Shown here one piece after another: positions 28,498 to 37,967 of a stretch of 64,000 nucleotides of DNA; position 1 is the stretch's first letter, and each line of letters starts with the position of its first letter. The notes beneath the pieces are model-generated. The model did no database searches and had not been told where the DNA came from. It saw nothing but the letters and a program-made list of their open reading frames with translations. The DNA comes from Nocardia gamkensis NBRC 108242 (GTDB lineage Bacteria; Actinomycetota; Actinomycetes; Mycobacteriales; Mycobacteriaceae), in the NCBI RefSeq assembly GCF_001612985.1, contig NZ_BDBM01000005.1, positions 186,001 through 250,000 on the forward strand, read 5' to 3'. The translations under genes were made by a program, and so were the position numbers.

Positions 28498-29262
28498 TCA
28501 CCGCGCCGTGAACTTGATGCCGACGGCGGTGACCACCACGTTCACCACGAACAGGGCCATAAAAGCGAAGACTACGGTCTGATTCACCGCATCACCGACA
28601 CTCTTGGGTCCGCCTTTGACATTCAAGCCCAGATAGCAGGCGACCAGGCCGGCGATCAGCCCGAACAATCCGGCTTTCACCTCCGAAATGATCAGCTCGG
28701 GCAGATGGGTGAGCAGCGTGATGCCATTGACGAACGCGCCGGGGTTCACATCTTGCAGATACACCGAGAACAGAAATCCGCCGACGATGCCGATGGTGCA
28801 CACCAGGCTGTTGAGCATCAGCGCGACGAACATCGACGCGAGCACCCGGGGCACCACCAAGCGCTGTACCGGATTGATGCCCAGCACCCGCATGGCGTCG
28901 ATTTCCTCGCGAATGGTGCGCGCGCCCAGATCGGCGCAGATCGCGGTGGCGCCCGCCCCCGCGACGATGAGCACGGTGACGATCGGCCCCACCTGGGTGA
29001 CCGCGCCGAATGCCGCGCCCGCCCCGCTGAGGTCGGCCGCGCCGATCTCCCGCAACAGAATGTTCAACGTGAAGCTGACCAGAACGGTGAACGGAATGGC
29101 CACCAGCAATGTCGGCACGATCGATACTCGCGCGATGAACCAGGACTGGTCGATGAACTCCCGCCATTGAAAGGGCCTGCGCACGCTGGCGCGTGCGACA
29201 TCGGCGGTGAGTTCGAAGAATCCACCGACGGCCCGCAACGGCACGGCAAGGACCTCGTTCAT
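28498..29262 (-). CDS. yrbE4A: YrbE4A-like ABC permease
   Basis: A 254-residue MlaE/YrbE permease and the first gene of the mce4 operon. The permease signature is in ADLGARTIREEIDAMRVLGI followed by NPVQRLVVPRVLASMFVALM. It starts at an ATG behind AGGAGGAT. A KstR-like operator lies about 80 bp upstream, which fits sterol-induced expression of the whole operon. Confidence 0.92.
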   Translation of the reverse strand: MNEVLAVPLRAVGGFFELTADVARASVRRPFQWREFIDQSWFIARVSIVPTLLVAIPFTVLVSFTLNILLREIGAADLSGAGAAFGAVTQVGPIVTVLIVAGAGATAICADLGARTIREEIDAMRVLGINPVQRLVVPRVLASMFVALMLNSLVCTIGIVGGFLFSVYLQDVNPGAFVNGITLLTHLPELIISEVKAGLFGLIAGLVACYLGLNVKGGPKSVGDAVNQTVVFAFMALFVVNVVVTAVGIKFTAR

Positions 29263-29338
29263 CCACGATCCTCCTTGCTCAACCGGCGTACACAGCTCAC
29301 GGCGCGAATCTCCACCGTGGCCGCACCGCCGGAACGAT

Positions 29339-29352
29339 TAGAACACGTTCAC
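29339..29352. promoter_or_regulatory. KstR-like operator of the mce4 operon
   Basis: TAGAACACGTTCAC matches the KstR consensus TnnAACnnGTTnnA at all but the last position. It lies 77 bp before the yrbE4A start in a 292-bp gene-free gap. KstR represses sterol genes and is released by 3-oxo-cholestenoyl-CoA intermediates. Confidence 0.7.
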
Positions 29353-29554
29353 CGTGTTGCCGGTAGCACTTTTCACACTTTTGAAGTGCAATTTCCCGAA
29401 AAGTCGGCATATAAATTTGGAACCGGTGTCATCGGGTGATGATCCCACCTTTGTGAGGTAGGACATAACCCGTCCCTATGTCTACCAAGCGCCGATCCCA
29501 TGATCAACAGTTGGACAACTGATCAGTAGCGGGTGCGCGGCGAGCCGCCGCGGC

Positions 29555-30457
29555 TCACCCCAGCTCTGCCAGCGAAGACGCCGAGAAGGTGCGCCCATCC
29601 GGGCGATCGGCGAAGTAGCCGCCCAGCGTGTCGGCCAGATCCTGGGCCGACCACTCCCCAGCGGCCGCGTCGAACCGGCGTTCGACAACCGGCGCCGCCA
29701 TGAGCGCCACCATTCCCCCGTAGACGACGAACAGCTGTCCGTTGACCGCCTCGGCCGCAGGCGAGGCCAGGTAGGCGACGAGCCGGGCCACGTGATCGGG
29801 CGACAACGGGTCGGCCTCACCCTCCGGGGCGGGGCTGAACACCGCCTCGGTCATCGCGGTGCGCGCCCGCGGCGCGATCGCGTTGGCGCGCACGCCGAAG
29901 CGAGACAGGGCCCGCGCGGCCGAGAGGGTCAGCGCGGTGATGCCCGCCTTCGCGGCTCCGTAGTTGGCCTGCCCCTCCGGGCCGAGCAATCCGGCCTCCG
30001 AGGAGGTGTTGATCAGCCTGCCGTAGACCGGCGCGCCCGCCTGCTTCGACTTGCCGCGCCAATAGGCGGCGGCGTTGCGCGAGAGCAGGAAATGGCCGCG
30101 CAGATGCACCGCGAGCACCGCGTCGAAGTCCTCGTCGGACATGTTGAACAGCATCCGGTCGCGGGTGATGCCCGCGTTGTTGACCACGATGTCGACCGAC
30201 CCGAACGACTCCTCGGCGGTGCGGATCAGCGCGTCGGCGGTCGCGCGCTCGGCGATGCTGCCCGCGACGAACTCCGCCTTGGCGCCCAGCGCCCGGATCT
30301 CACCAAGCGTGCTCGCCACCGCCTCCGACTCCGCGAGGTCGTTGACCACCACCGACGCACCGGCTCCGGCAAGCGCGAGCGCTTCGGCCCGCCCAAGTCC
30401 GGCGCCGCCGCCGGTCACGATCGCTACACGGCCCGCAAGGCTCAGATCATTGCTCAC
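29555..30457 (-). CDS. hsd4A: Short-chain dehydrogenase, Hsd4A-like (17beta-hydroxysteroid dehydrogenase)
   Basis: A 300-residue SDR. The NAD-binding motif TGGGAGLG is at residues 15-22, NNAG at 93-96, the catalytic Tyr166 and Lys170 are in QANYGAAKAG, with Ser152/153 upstream. It follows the Hsd4A type of mycobacteria, where it sits between fdxD and yrbE4A exactly as here. Hsd4A is a 17beta-hydroxysteroid and side-chain hydroxyacyl-CoA dehydrogenase in sterol breakdown. The C-terminal region is longer than minimal SDRs, as expected for this type. Confidence 0.85.
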   Translation of the reverse strand: MSNDLSLAGRVAIVTGGGAGLGRAEALALAGAGASVVVNDLAESEAVASTLGEIRALGAKAEFVAGSIAERATADALIRTAEESFGSVDIVVNNAGITRDRMLFNMSDEDFDAVLAVHLRGHFLLSRNAAAYWRGKSKQAGAPVYGRLINTSSEAGLLGPEGQANYGAAKAGITALTLSAARALSRFGVRANAIAPRARTAMTEAVFSPAPEGEADPLSPDHVARLVAYLASPAAEAVNGQLFVVYGGMVALMAAPVVERRFDAAAGEWSAQDLADTLGGYFADRPDGRTFSASSLAELG

Positions 30458-30468
30458 GCGGCCGACTC

Positions 30469-30482
30469 TAGAACGTGTTCCA
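30469..30482. promoter_or_regulatory. KstR-like operator before hsd4A
   Basis: TAGAACGTGTTCCA fits TnnAACnnGTTnnA fully. It lies 12 bp from the hsd4A start and close to the stop of fdxD, so hsd4A has its own KstR-controlled promoter. Confidence 0.72.
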
Positions 30483-30500
30483 ACTTACGGCAAGCATCGC

Positions 30501-30689
30501 TCACTGCAACCGCAACGCCGCCTTCGGACATTGCGCGACGGCGTCCTCGACATCGGCGAGCCGATCGGGGGGCACGTCCGCGTTCGCGATGTGCAGGACG
30601 TCCTCGTCATCGAGTTCGAACACGTCGGGGGCGATTCCGACACAGATTCCATTCGCTTCGCACTGGTCTGGATCGACACTGATCTTCAT
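30501..30689 (-). CDS. fdxD: Small 3Fe-4S-type ferredoxin FdxD
   Basis: A 62-residue ferredoxin with cysteines at C10, C16 and C54 (CEANGIC and AQCPKAA). With three cluster cysteines it should hold a single 3Fe-4S cluster. Such ferredoxins pass electrons to cytochromes P450, here probably CYP125 or related sterol hydroxylases. The start is the ATG at 30689 behind AAGGAG. In Mtb fdxD occupies the same place between hsd4A and fadE26. Confidence 0.9.
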   Translation of the reverse strand: MKISVDPDQCEANGICVGIAPDVFELDDEDVLHIANADVPPDRLADVEDAVAQCPKAALRLQ

Positions 30690-30776
30690 GACAACTCCTT
30701 TACCGCCACTCTGGCCGAAGCCTAACAAGCCGATCGGCTCCACCGGGGCGTCATCGGGGGGATTCGGTATCAATAC

Positions 30777-30790
30777 TGGAACATGTTTCA
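30777..30790. promoter_or_regulatory. KstR-like operator between fdxD and fadE26
   Basis: TGGAACATGTTTCA fits TnnAACnnGTTnnA. It lies in the 206-bp divergent gap, about 88 bp from fdxD and 106 bp from fadE26, and could control both. Confidence 0.72.
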
Positions 30791-30895
30791 GTCCATATGC
30801 AATGATCGGGGAAACCCGATCCGACGAAGACTCGTCCTACCCACCCGCCGACTCCGTTAGCTCCGTCGGCCGACCATCCCCCAAGAGGTTTTGCC

Positions 30896-32089
<1,194 letters not shown>

Positions 32090-32108
32090 CGAAAGCTGAG
32101 AGACCACC

Positions 32109-33203
32109 ATGGATTTCACCCCCACCGAAGCCCAACTCGATCTCGGCCGGCTGACCGGCGAGGTGTGCGGGAAATTGGTCACCGCGGACCGGTTGCGCGA
32201 ACTCGATACCGCCGAAGAGCGATTCGACCGGCCGCTGTGGAGTTCGCTGGCCGAGACCGGCGTGCTCGCGGCGGCGCTGCCCGAATCGGTCGGCGGCAGC
32301 GACCTCGGCTCGCTCGAGCAGACCGCCGTCCTGCGCGAGCTGGGCAAGCACCTCGCGGCCGTGCCGTACCTGTGGTCGATCGCGCTCGGCGCGGGTGCGC
32401 TGGCACGGTTCGGCGATGCGGCGCAACAGGACCTGGCCACGCGGGCGGGCGCGGGCAGCGTCATCCTTACGGTGGCGCTCGCCGAAGAGCGGAACTGGGA
32501 ACCCGCCGCGCCGACCACGAGCGCGGTCGAGACCGGCGACGGCTGGCGGCTGACCGGCGCCAAGACCACCGTGCCCTTCGCGAACCGGGCCGAGCGGATC
32601 CTGGTGCCCGCCACGGTCTCCGGAACCACCGCGGTGTTCCTGGTCGATCCCGCGGCGGCGACGGTGACCGCGCAACAGGTGGTCGACCGCAGCCCGGAGT
32701 TCGCGGTCGAGCTCACCGACGCGCCCGCCGAACTGATCGGCGCCGTGGCCGACGGGGCGGAGATCCTGGACTGGATCCTCACCCGTGCCTGGCTCGGCCT
32801 GAGCGCCCTACAGCTCGGCACCCTGGAACGGGCGCTCGAGCTGGTCGCCGAGTACGCCAGGGAGCGGGAGCAGTTCGGCAAGGCGGTCGGCAGCTTCCAG
32901 GCCGTCGCCCAGCGGCTCGCCGACGCCTACATCGACGTGCAGGGCCTGCGCCTGGCGGTCACCCAGGCGGCGTGGTTGCTGTCGGAGGACCTGCCCGCCG
33001 CCGAGGCGGTGCACACCGCCAAGTTCTGGGCCGCCGACGCGGGCCACCGCGTCGCCCACACCGTGGTCCACGTGCACGGCGGCGTCGGCATCGACCGCGA
33101 CCACATCGCGCACAACTACTTCACCGCCGCCAAACACAACGAATTCGCCCTCGGCGCGAGCACCGACCACCTGCGCGCCCTCGGCACGCTGCTGGCCGAC
33201 TGA
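32109..33203 (+). CDS. fadE27: Acyl-CoA dehydrogenase, FadE27/ChsE5-like
   Basis: A 364-residue acyl-CoA dehydrogenase homologue, shorter than FadE26, with a weaker N-terminal half. The C-terminal FAD/dimer region VAHTVVHVHGGVGIDRDHIA and the stretch AREREQFGKAVGSFQAVAQR are typical. It is the expected beta subunit for FadE26. The pair lies in one operon under the KstR-like site at 30777. Confidence 0.9.
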   Translation: MDFTPTEAQLDLGRLTGEVCGKLVTADRLRELDTAEERFDRPLWSSLAETGVLAAALPESVGGSDLGSLEQTAVLRELGKHLAAVPYLWSIALGAGALARFGDAAQQDLATRAGAGSVILTVALAEERNWEPAAPTTSAVETGDGWRLTGAKTTVPFANRAERILVPATVSGTTAVFLVDPAAATVTAQQVVDRSPEFAVELTDAPAELIGAVADGAEILDWILTRAWLGLSALQLGTLERALELVAEYAREREQFGKAVGSFQAVAQRLADAYIDVQGLRLAVTQAAWLLSEDLPAAEAVHTAKFWAADAGHRVAHTVVHVHGGVGIDRDHIAHNYFTAAKHNEFALGASTDHLRALGTLLAD

Positions 33204-33216
33204 GCGGGGAGCTCGA

Positions 33217-33244
33217 GTCGGCCCGCTGCCCCGCGCGGGCCGAC
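33217..33244 (+). terminator. Hairpin terminator after fadE26-fadE27
   Basis: A perfect 10-bp stem (33217-33226 with 33235-33244) and 8-nt loop begins 14 bp after the fadE27 stop. It is GC-only with no T-tract. Confidence 0.6.
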
Positions 33245-33260
33245 GCCTCCGCGCGTTCGA

Positions 33261-33289
33261 CGTATTACCGGCTGCGTGTCGGTAATACG
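33261..33289. promoter_or_regulatory. Perfect inverted repeat, probable antitoxin operator
   Basis: CGTATTACCG (33261-33270) and CGGTAATACG (33280-33289) form a perfect 10-bp inverted repeat with a 9-bp spacer, followed by another TTACGAAC half-like word. It lies about 100 bp before an antitoxin-like gene. GTATTAC/GTAATAC words are typical for self-regulating antitoxins. Confidence 0.6.
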
Positions 33290-33392
33290 ATTACGAACAC
33301 GTCCAGGAGGATTTTGAGATGGCACCGAACAACAAGCGACAGAAGCCAACTCCCACTCGCCGCGCACAACATGGGTTCGCGAGGACGACCGC

Positions 33393-33554
33393 ATGGAGAG
33401 CATAGAAGTCGACGGGACATCACGAGTCCTGTCCGCCGACGACGCTTCGATTCGAGGCCAACGCCTCGTCCAGCGCCTGCACGGCACCGCTGGCAGCGGG
33501 GATGTCGCAGGCATGAGCACTGACCAGATCATGGACTTGCTGCGCGGCGAGTAG
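33393..33554 (+). CDS. Small antitoxin-like protein, possibly orphan
   Basis: A 53-residue protein ending in MSTDQIMDLLRGE, the kind of C-terminal tail seen in VapB/Phd-type antitoxins that binds a toxin. The N-terminal DNA-binding part looks incomplete (MESIEVDGTSRVLSADDAS). It overlaps a 28-codon frame (33319-33405) that has a strong AGGAGG ribosome-binding site, so the present form may be a frame-disrupted or re-started antitoxin. No toxin follows on this strand; the next gene is the convergent Doc toxin. Confidence 0.45.
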   Translation: MESIEVDGTSRVLSADDASIRGQRLVQRLHGTAGSGDVAGMSTDQIMDLLRGE

Positions 33555-33571
33555 CCCGAGGCTCAGGTTCG

Positions 33572-33940
33572 TCAGCCCTCGAATCTCGCAAGATGCTTGG
33601 CAATCTCCGGCAGATCGAGTGCACCCTGGCATACGTCCAATACGAACCGCTCAGCTTCATCGACGTCGAAGTGCGGATCCAAGCGATGACCGTTGATGTA
33701 GAGGAAGACCCAGCTCGCATACCAGGCCAATCGCTTGTTGCCATCGACCAAACCGTGGTTGCGGGCAATCGACTCCATCAATGCGGCGGCCTTCTGCCAC
33801 ACATCGGGGTACGCATCCTGTCCGAACACACTGGACTGCGGTCGGGCCAGAGCAGAATCGAGCAACCCGTAGTCACGCACCGCTGGAGTGCCCAAGCGTT
33901 CCGCGAGACGCAGCAGCGCCGGGAGCGTCAGGTACTCCAT
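33572..33940 (-). CDS. doc: Doc-type toxin (Fic/DOC family)
   Basis: A 122-residue toxin. The Fic/Doc active-site motif HGLVDGNKR is at residues 62-70. The motif has Lys69 where AMP-transferring Fic enzymes have Gly, as in Doc, whose known action is phosphorylation of elongation factor Tu. The usual Phe in HxFx is Leu here. Length is normal for Doc. It overlaps the upstream antitoxin gene by one base, so the two are one unit. Confidence 0.85.
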   Translation of the reverse strand: MEYLTLPALLRLAERLGTPAVRDYGLLDSALARPQSSVFGQDAYPDVWQKAAALMESIARNHGLVDGNKRLAWYASWVFLYINGHRLDPHFDVDEAERFVLDVCQGALDLPEIAKHLARFEG

Positions 33941-34137
33941 CAGGCCAGCCTCCGATTCAGCTCCTCACTGACACGCAAAACGTGATCGGCGGCCTCGTTG
34001 AACAGTCTGGAATGCTCGTTGATCGCCTGGATCACTGCATCGTGGACGAATTGCTGCATACTGCGGCCCTCCGCCTCAGCGCGTTCGCGCAAGGCGCCGA
34101 GTTCCTCGTCGGTAAATCGAACGTTCAAGCCAGCCAT
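33940..34137 (-). CDS. Ribbon-helix-helix antitoxin
   Basis: A 65-residue protein with an N-terminal ribbon-helix-helix (LNVRFTDEELGALRERAEAE, then SMQQFVHDAVIQAI) and a C-terminal helix for toxin binding. It precedes the Doc toxin with a one-base overlap and is the expected antidote and autorepressor. A palindromic element lies directly upstream. Confidence 0.82.
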   Translation of the reverse strand: MAGLNVRFTDEELGALRERAEAEGRSMQQFVHDAVIQAINEHSRLFNEAADHVLRVSEELNRRLA

Positions 34138-34153
34138 AGAACAATAGTACCGC

Positions 34154-34163
34154 GTGGTACCAC
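34154..34163. promoter_or_regulatory. Palindrome upstream of the antitoxin/doc operon
   Basis: GTGGTACCAC is a perfect palindrome 17 bp before the antitoxin start, flanked by further TACC words (AGTACC at 34146 and GATACC at about 34167). It is the probable autoregulation site of the toxin-antitoxin pair. Confidence 0.5.
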
Positions 34164-34180
34164 TTGATACCGCCGTATTC

Positions 34181-34768
34181 TCAGTCCACCGGAGTGGACG
34201 TCAGGTAGCGCTGGAGGGTCGGTGCCACCTCCGCGATGATCTGGGCGCGGGTCAGGGCGACGACCGGGGGTAGGCACAGGACGTAGCGGCACAGGGCGAG
34301 GCCCAGCATCTGGGTGACGATCAGGCCTCCCCTGCGTGGGGCGTCCGCGGGATCGCCGAAGCGCAGGACGGCGGGGAGGATCTGCTGGGCGAAGATGGCG
34401 CGGACGCGTTCGGCGACCGCTTCGTCGGTGATCGATGAGCGCAGCAGCGTCAGCAGTACTTCCCTGTTCGGCTGCTCCTCCCAGATCTCGAAGAAGCGGC
34501 GCACCAGCAGTTCACCGAGGTGATCGGGGTCTGAGGAGGCGAGGTCGGGCAAGTCGAGCCGGACGTCGACCGCGGCCGCGAAGAGGCCGTCTTTGCTGCC
34601 GAAGTACCGCATGACCATCGATGGGTCGATATCCGCGTCGGCGGCGATGGCGCGAATGGTCGCCTTGCGGAATCCTTCGGCGGCGAACCGTGCGCGGGCC
34701 GCGTCCAGGATCGCCGCACGCGTCGCGTCCGAGCGGCGAGTGGGGGCTTGGTCAGGCTCTACGGTCAT
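34181..34768 (-). CDS. TetR family regulator of the adjacent monooxygenase
   Basis: A 195-residue TetR protein with a classic N-terminal helix-turn-helix (residues about 14-60: ILDAARARFAAEGFRKATIR, IDPSMVMRYFGSKDGLF). The C-terminal domain is of the TetR_C type common in drug- or aromatics-responsive regulators. It is divergent from a flavin monooxygenase gene, and two 30-bp operator-like elements sit between the two starts. Control of that monooxygenase is the likely role. Confidence 0.87.
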   Translation of the reverse strand: MTVEPDQAPTRRSDATRAAILDAARARFAAEGFRKATIRAIAADADIDPSMVMRYFGSKDGLFAAAVDVRLDLPDLASSDPDHLGELLVRRFFEIWEEQPNREVLLTLLRSSITDEAVAERVRAIFAQQILPAVLRFGDPADAPRRGGLIVTQMLGLALCRYVLCLPPVVALTRAQIIAEVAPTLQRYLTSTPVD

Positions 34769-34856
34769 GCCAACAAGTGTAGGCCAACAACTGTTGACTT
34801 CCTAGCCCGAGTGAGGCTACGGTTGTGCCAACAAACGTTGGCCTACAAACGTTGAC
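34769..34856. promoter_or_regulatory. Twin 30-bp TetR operators
   Basis: Two related 30-bp elements occupy 34769-34798 and 34827-34856. Each is made of two 16-bp near-palindromes that overlap by two bases: GCCAACAAGTGTAGGC plus GCCAACAACTGTTGAC, and GCCAACAAACGTTGGC plus GCCTACAAACGTTGAC. The first begins next to the TetR start codon and the second ends 13 bp before the monooxygenase start, so one covers each promoter. Confidence 0.7.
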
Positions 34857-34869
34857 ATGAGGAGTTCCG

Positions 34870-36057
34870 ATGAACGCCACACCGAACCCGCTGCCCGCCA
34901 CCGCTTCCGTCGTGATCGTCGGCGCAGGACCCGCCGGGCTGACCGCCGCGATCACGCTGGCCGACGCGGGTGTGGATTTCGTCCTGCTCGACCGGCAGAG
35001 CGAAGGCGCGAACACCTCCCGCGCGGCGGTCGTGCACGCCAGGACGCTCGAGGTACTCGAGGAACTCGGCATCGCCGACGAGTTGGTCGCGACGGGCGAC
35101 ATCGTCGCGCGCTTCACCGTCCACGACGGCGGCAAGACCTTGGCCACCATCGACTTCGACGGTCTCCCGACGCGCTACCCGTACACCCTGATGACGCCGC
35201 AGGACACCACCGAGGCGGTGCTGCTGAAGCGGCTGCGGAAGGCGGGCGGTGACGTGCGGCGGCCATACCAGGTCAGCCGGGTCGCCCAGGATGGCGACGG
35301 CGTCACGGTCGAATACACCGACGCCACGGGCGCCGCCGGCAGCATCCGCGCCGACTACGTCGTCGGCACCGACGGCATGCACAGCGTCGTCCGTGAGCAA
35401 GCGGGCATCGAATTCACCGGCGCGTCGTACCCGGAGTCCTTCGTCCTCGCCGATGTGCGGATGGACTGGCCGATCGCGCGCGACGAGGTGGCCCTGCACC
35501 TTTCACCGGAGGGTGTCACCGTGGTCGCGCCGCTGCCCGACGAGGCCGAGCCGAACCGCTACCGCGTGGTCGCCACTCTGGAAACCGCGCCCGAGCACTC
35601 GACCGCGGAACAGATCCAGGCCCTCCTGGACGCCCGCGGACCCGGCGGCGCGGTGCGGGTTCGCGAGGTGCTGTGGAGCTCACGCTTCCGCGTACACCAC
35701 CGGGTCGCCGACCACTACCGCAACGGCCGCATCCTGCTCGCGGGCGACGCCGCGCACGTGCACAGCCCGGCAGGCGGGCAGGGCATGAACACCGGCATCC
35801 AGGACGCCGCCACCCTCGGCCCGTTGCTGGCGCGAGTCCTCACGGGCGAGCCCGACACCCTGCTGGACGAGTACGAGACCACCCGCCGCCCCGTGGCCCT
35901 CGGCGTCGTCTCGTTCACCGACCGCATGACCAAGATGGCGACTCTGCGCCGCCGCCCCGCCCGCACCGCGCGCAACCTGATCCTCACCACCGTGTCCCGC
36001 ATCCCCGCCTTCCGCCACCGCCTCGCCTACCAGCTGGCCGAACTCGCCAACCGTTGA
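34870..36057 (+). CDS. FAD-dependent aromatic monooxygenase
   Basis: A 395-residue flavoprotein of the p-hydroxybenzoate hydroxylase group. The FAD-binding GAGPAGL is at about residues 18-24, the DG motif in VGTDGMHSVVREQAG, and the GD motif in LAGDAAHVHSPAGGQGMNTG. It is shorter than rifampicin monooxygenases of this family and lacks their C-terminal thioredoxin-like domain. Substrates could be phenolic compounds or antibiotics. Its regulation by the divergent TetR protein suggests a detoxification role. Confidence 0.85.
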   Translation: MNATPNPLPATASVVIVGAGPAGLTAAITLADAGVDFVLLDRQSEGANTSRAAVVHARTLEVLEELGIADELVATGDIVARFTVHDGGKTLATIDFDGLPTRYPYTLMTPQDTTEAVLLKRLRKAGGDVRRPYQVSRVAQDGDGVTVEYTDATGAAGSIRADYVVGTDGMHSVVREQAGIEFTGASYPESFVLADVRMDWPIARDEVALHLSPEGVTVVAPLPDEAEPNRYRVVATLETAPEHSTAEQIQALLDARGPGGAVRVREVLWSSRFRVHHRVADHYRNGRILLAGDAAHVHSPAGGQGMNTGIQDAATLGPLLARVLTGEPDTLLDEYETTRRPVALGVVSFTDRMTKMATLRRRPARTARNLILTTVSRIPAFRHRLAYQLAELANR

Positions 36058-36257
36058 GGTTCCGCGAGCCCCAGCGAGCCGAATCGGACAGCGTTCCGAC
36101 AGGTGGCACAGGAATTCGTATTTGCCATCGGCTCCGGGACAACTGGCGCCGGTACCGGCATCCCCGGCAGACCGATCGGCGGCGCTGATATCCGGGCGGA
36201 TGCCTTCATGGTCGGCCACCGTCCGAGGAAGGTTGGCCGACCACGAGGCCGGGGTTC

Positions 36258-37907
36258 TTACTTCGCGCTCGCCTCCGCGTGGTTGTCGGCGGGGCGGGAC
36301 TGGGTTTGCTCCTTGGCCCAGCGGTAGTCGGGCTTGCCCGCCGGGGAGCGCTTGATCTCGTCGACGAACCACAGGCTGCGGGGCAGTTTGTAGGGCGCGA
36401 TCTCCTGGGTGAGCATGGGGCGCAGCTCCTCCAGGGTGGGGCGGGACGCGCCGCGGCATTGCACGACCGCGACCACCCGCTGCCCCCAGCGCTCGTCCTC
36501 GATGCCCACCACCAGCGCGTCGAAGATCTCGGGATGCGTCTTGAGCGCGCCCTCGACCTCCTCGGGGTAGATCTTCTCGCCGCCGCTGTTGATGCTGACC
36601 GAACCGCGGCCGAGCATGGTGACCGTGCCGTCCTCCTCGACGCGCGCGTAGTCGCCGGGGATGGCGTAGCGGATCCCGTTGAACTCCTTGAAGGTCGCGG
36701 CGGTCTTCGCCTCGTCCTTGTAGTAGCCGAGCGGAATGTGGCCGCGGCGGGCGAGAATGCCGACCTCACCGGAGCCGGGCTGCACCGGATTGCCGTTCTC
36801 GTCGAGCACATCGGTGGAAGCGTCGATCTTCACCCGCGGCCCCCCGGTGTGCGTCGCGCCCTTGGCCACGATCGCGATACCGCCGAAACCGGTCTCCGAG
36901 GAGCCGATCGAATCGGAGATCATCCGGTTGGGCAGCAGCTCGAGGAACTGGTCCTTGAGCGAGGGCGAGAACAGCGCCGCGCTGCTGGCCATCACGTACA
37001 GGCTGGAAAGGTCGTAGGGCTGACCGGTCTCCGGGTTGCCTTCGATGAGCGCGTCGAGCATCGGGCGCGCCATCGCGTCACCGGTGATGAAGATCAGGTT
37101 GATCTTGTGCTTGTCGATCGCCCGCCACACACCGTGCCCGGAGAACTCCGGGATCATCACGGCTTTACCGCCGCCGAACAGGCTGTGGAACGTGGCCCAC
37201 TGCGCGCCGCCGTGGATCATCGGCGGGATCGGGAACCGCACCATCGGCGGGCTGCCCGCGCCGACCTTCGCCAACTCCCACTCGTCCTGGACGTATTCGC
37301 CGGTGATGAAGTTGATGCCCGCGCCGAGCACGCGCCAGACGTCCTCCTGACGCCACATCACGCCTTTGGGCATGCCGGTGGTTCCGCCGGTGTAGACCAT
37401 GTACAGGTCGTCCGGGGAACGCTCGCCGAAGTCGCGCTCGCCCGAGGACTGCGCGAGCACCGTCTCGTAATCCACCGAATCGGCTGCGGTGGCGATCGTG
37501 CCGGTCGTATCGTCGTCCACGACGACGACCGTGCGCAGTTGCGGGGTCTTCGGCCGGACCGCGGCGACCCTGTCGCTGTAGCGCCGCTCATGGATCAGCG
37601 CGACCATGTCCGAGTTGTCGAAGATGTACTGCAACTCGTTCTCGACATATCGGAAGTTCACGTTGATCATCACGGCCCGCGCCTTGAAGATCGCGACCAT
37701 GGCCTCGACGGCCTCGATCGTGTTGCGTGAGTAGATACCCACCTTGTCGCCCGGCCGGACTCCCTGTTCTTGCAGGTAGTGAGCGAGTTTATTGGCCCGC
37801 TCCTCCAACTGGGCGTAGGTGACCTCGCGGCCGTCGTCGGCCAGCGCGACGCGGTCGGGCATCAGGTCGACGGCATGTTCGACAAGGTCCGCTATGTTGT
37901 AGCTCAC
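36258..37907 (-). CDS. fadD19: Steroid side-chain acyl-CoA synthetase FadD19
   Basis: A 549-residue ANL-family ligase. The AMP-binding motif is YTGGTTGMPKGVMW, the A5-type motif SIGSSETGFGG, and the C-terminal lysine motif SPAGKPDYRW. The sequence tracks Mtb FadD19 closely, including NVNFRYVENELQYIFDNSDM. FadD19 makes CoA esters of C26 sterol acids, in particular for C24-branched side chains. The start is taken as the GTG at 37907 (VSYNIADLVEHAVD), because the longer frame would run through the KstR-like site. Confidence 0.9.
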   Translation of the reverse strand: MSYNIADLVEHAVDLMPDRVALADDGREVTYAQLEERANKLAHYLQEQGVRPGDKVGIYSRNTIEAVEAMVAIFKARAVMINVNFRYVENELQYIFDNSDMVALIHERRYSDRVAAVRPKTPQLRTVVVVDDDTTGTIATAADSVDYETVLAQSSGERDFGERSPDDLYMVYTGGTTGMPKGVMWRQEDVWRVLGAGINFITGEYVQDEWELAKVGAGSPPMVRFPIPPMIHGGAQWATFHSLFGGGKAVMIPEFSGHGVWRAIDKHKINLIFITGDAMARPMLDALIEGNPETGQPYDLSSLYVMASSAALFSPSLKDQFLELLPNRMISDSIGSSETGFGGIAIVAKGATHTGGPRVKIDASTDVLDENGNPVQPGSGEVGILARRGHIPLGYYKDEAKTAATFKEFNGIRYAIPGDYARVEEDGTVTMLGRGSVSINSGGEKIYPEEVEGALKTHPEIFDALVVGIEDERWGQRVVAVVQCRGASRPTLEELRPMLTQEIAPYKLPRSLWFVDEIKRSPAGKPDYRWAKEQTQSRPADNHAEASAK

Positions 37908-37918
37908 AGGCTTAAAAA

Positions 37919-37932
37919 TAGAACGTGTTACT
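37919..37932. promoter_or_regulatory. KstR-like operator between fadD19 and echA19
   Basis: TAGAACGTGTTACT fits the KstR consensus except the last base. It lies in the 60-bp divergent gap, 12 bp from the fadD19 start, and can control both genes. Confidence 0.68.
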
Positions 37933-37967
37933 GTTTCTGACAAGGCTCGAAGTCAGGAGAATCAGCG

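Noticed and set aside
33319..33405. 28-codon frame with a strong ribosome-binding site before the antitoxin-like gene
   Set aside because: Too short and without recognisable features; it is noted with the antitoxin-like gene as a possible leader or frameshifted start, not as a gene of its own.
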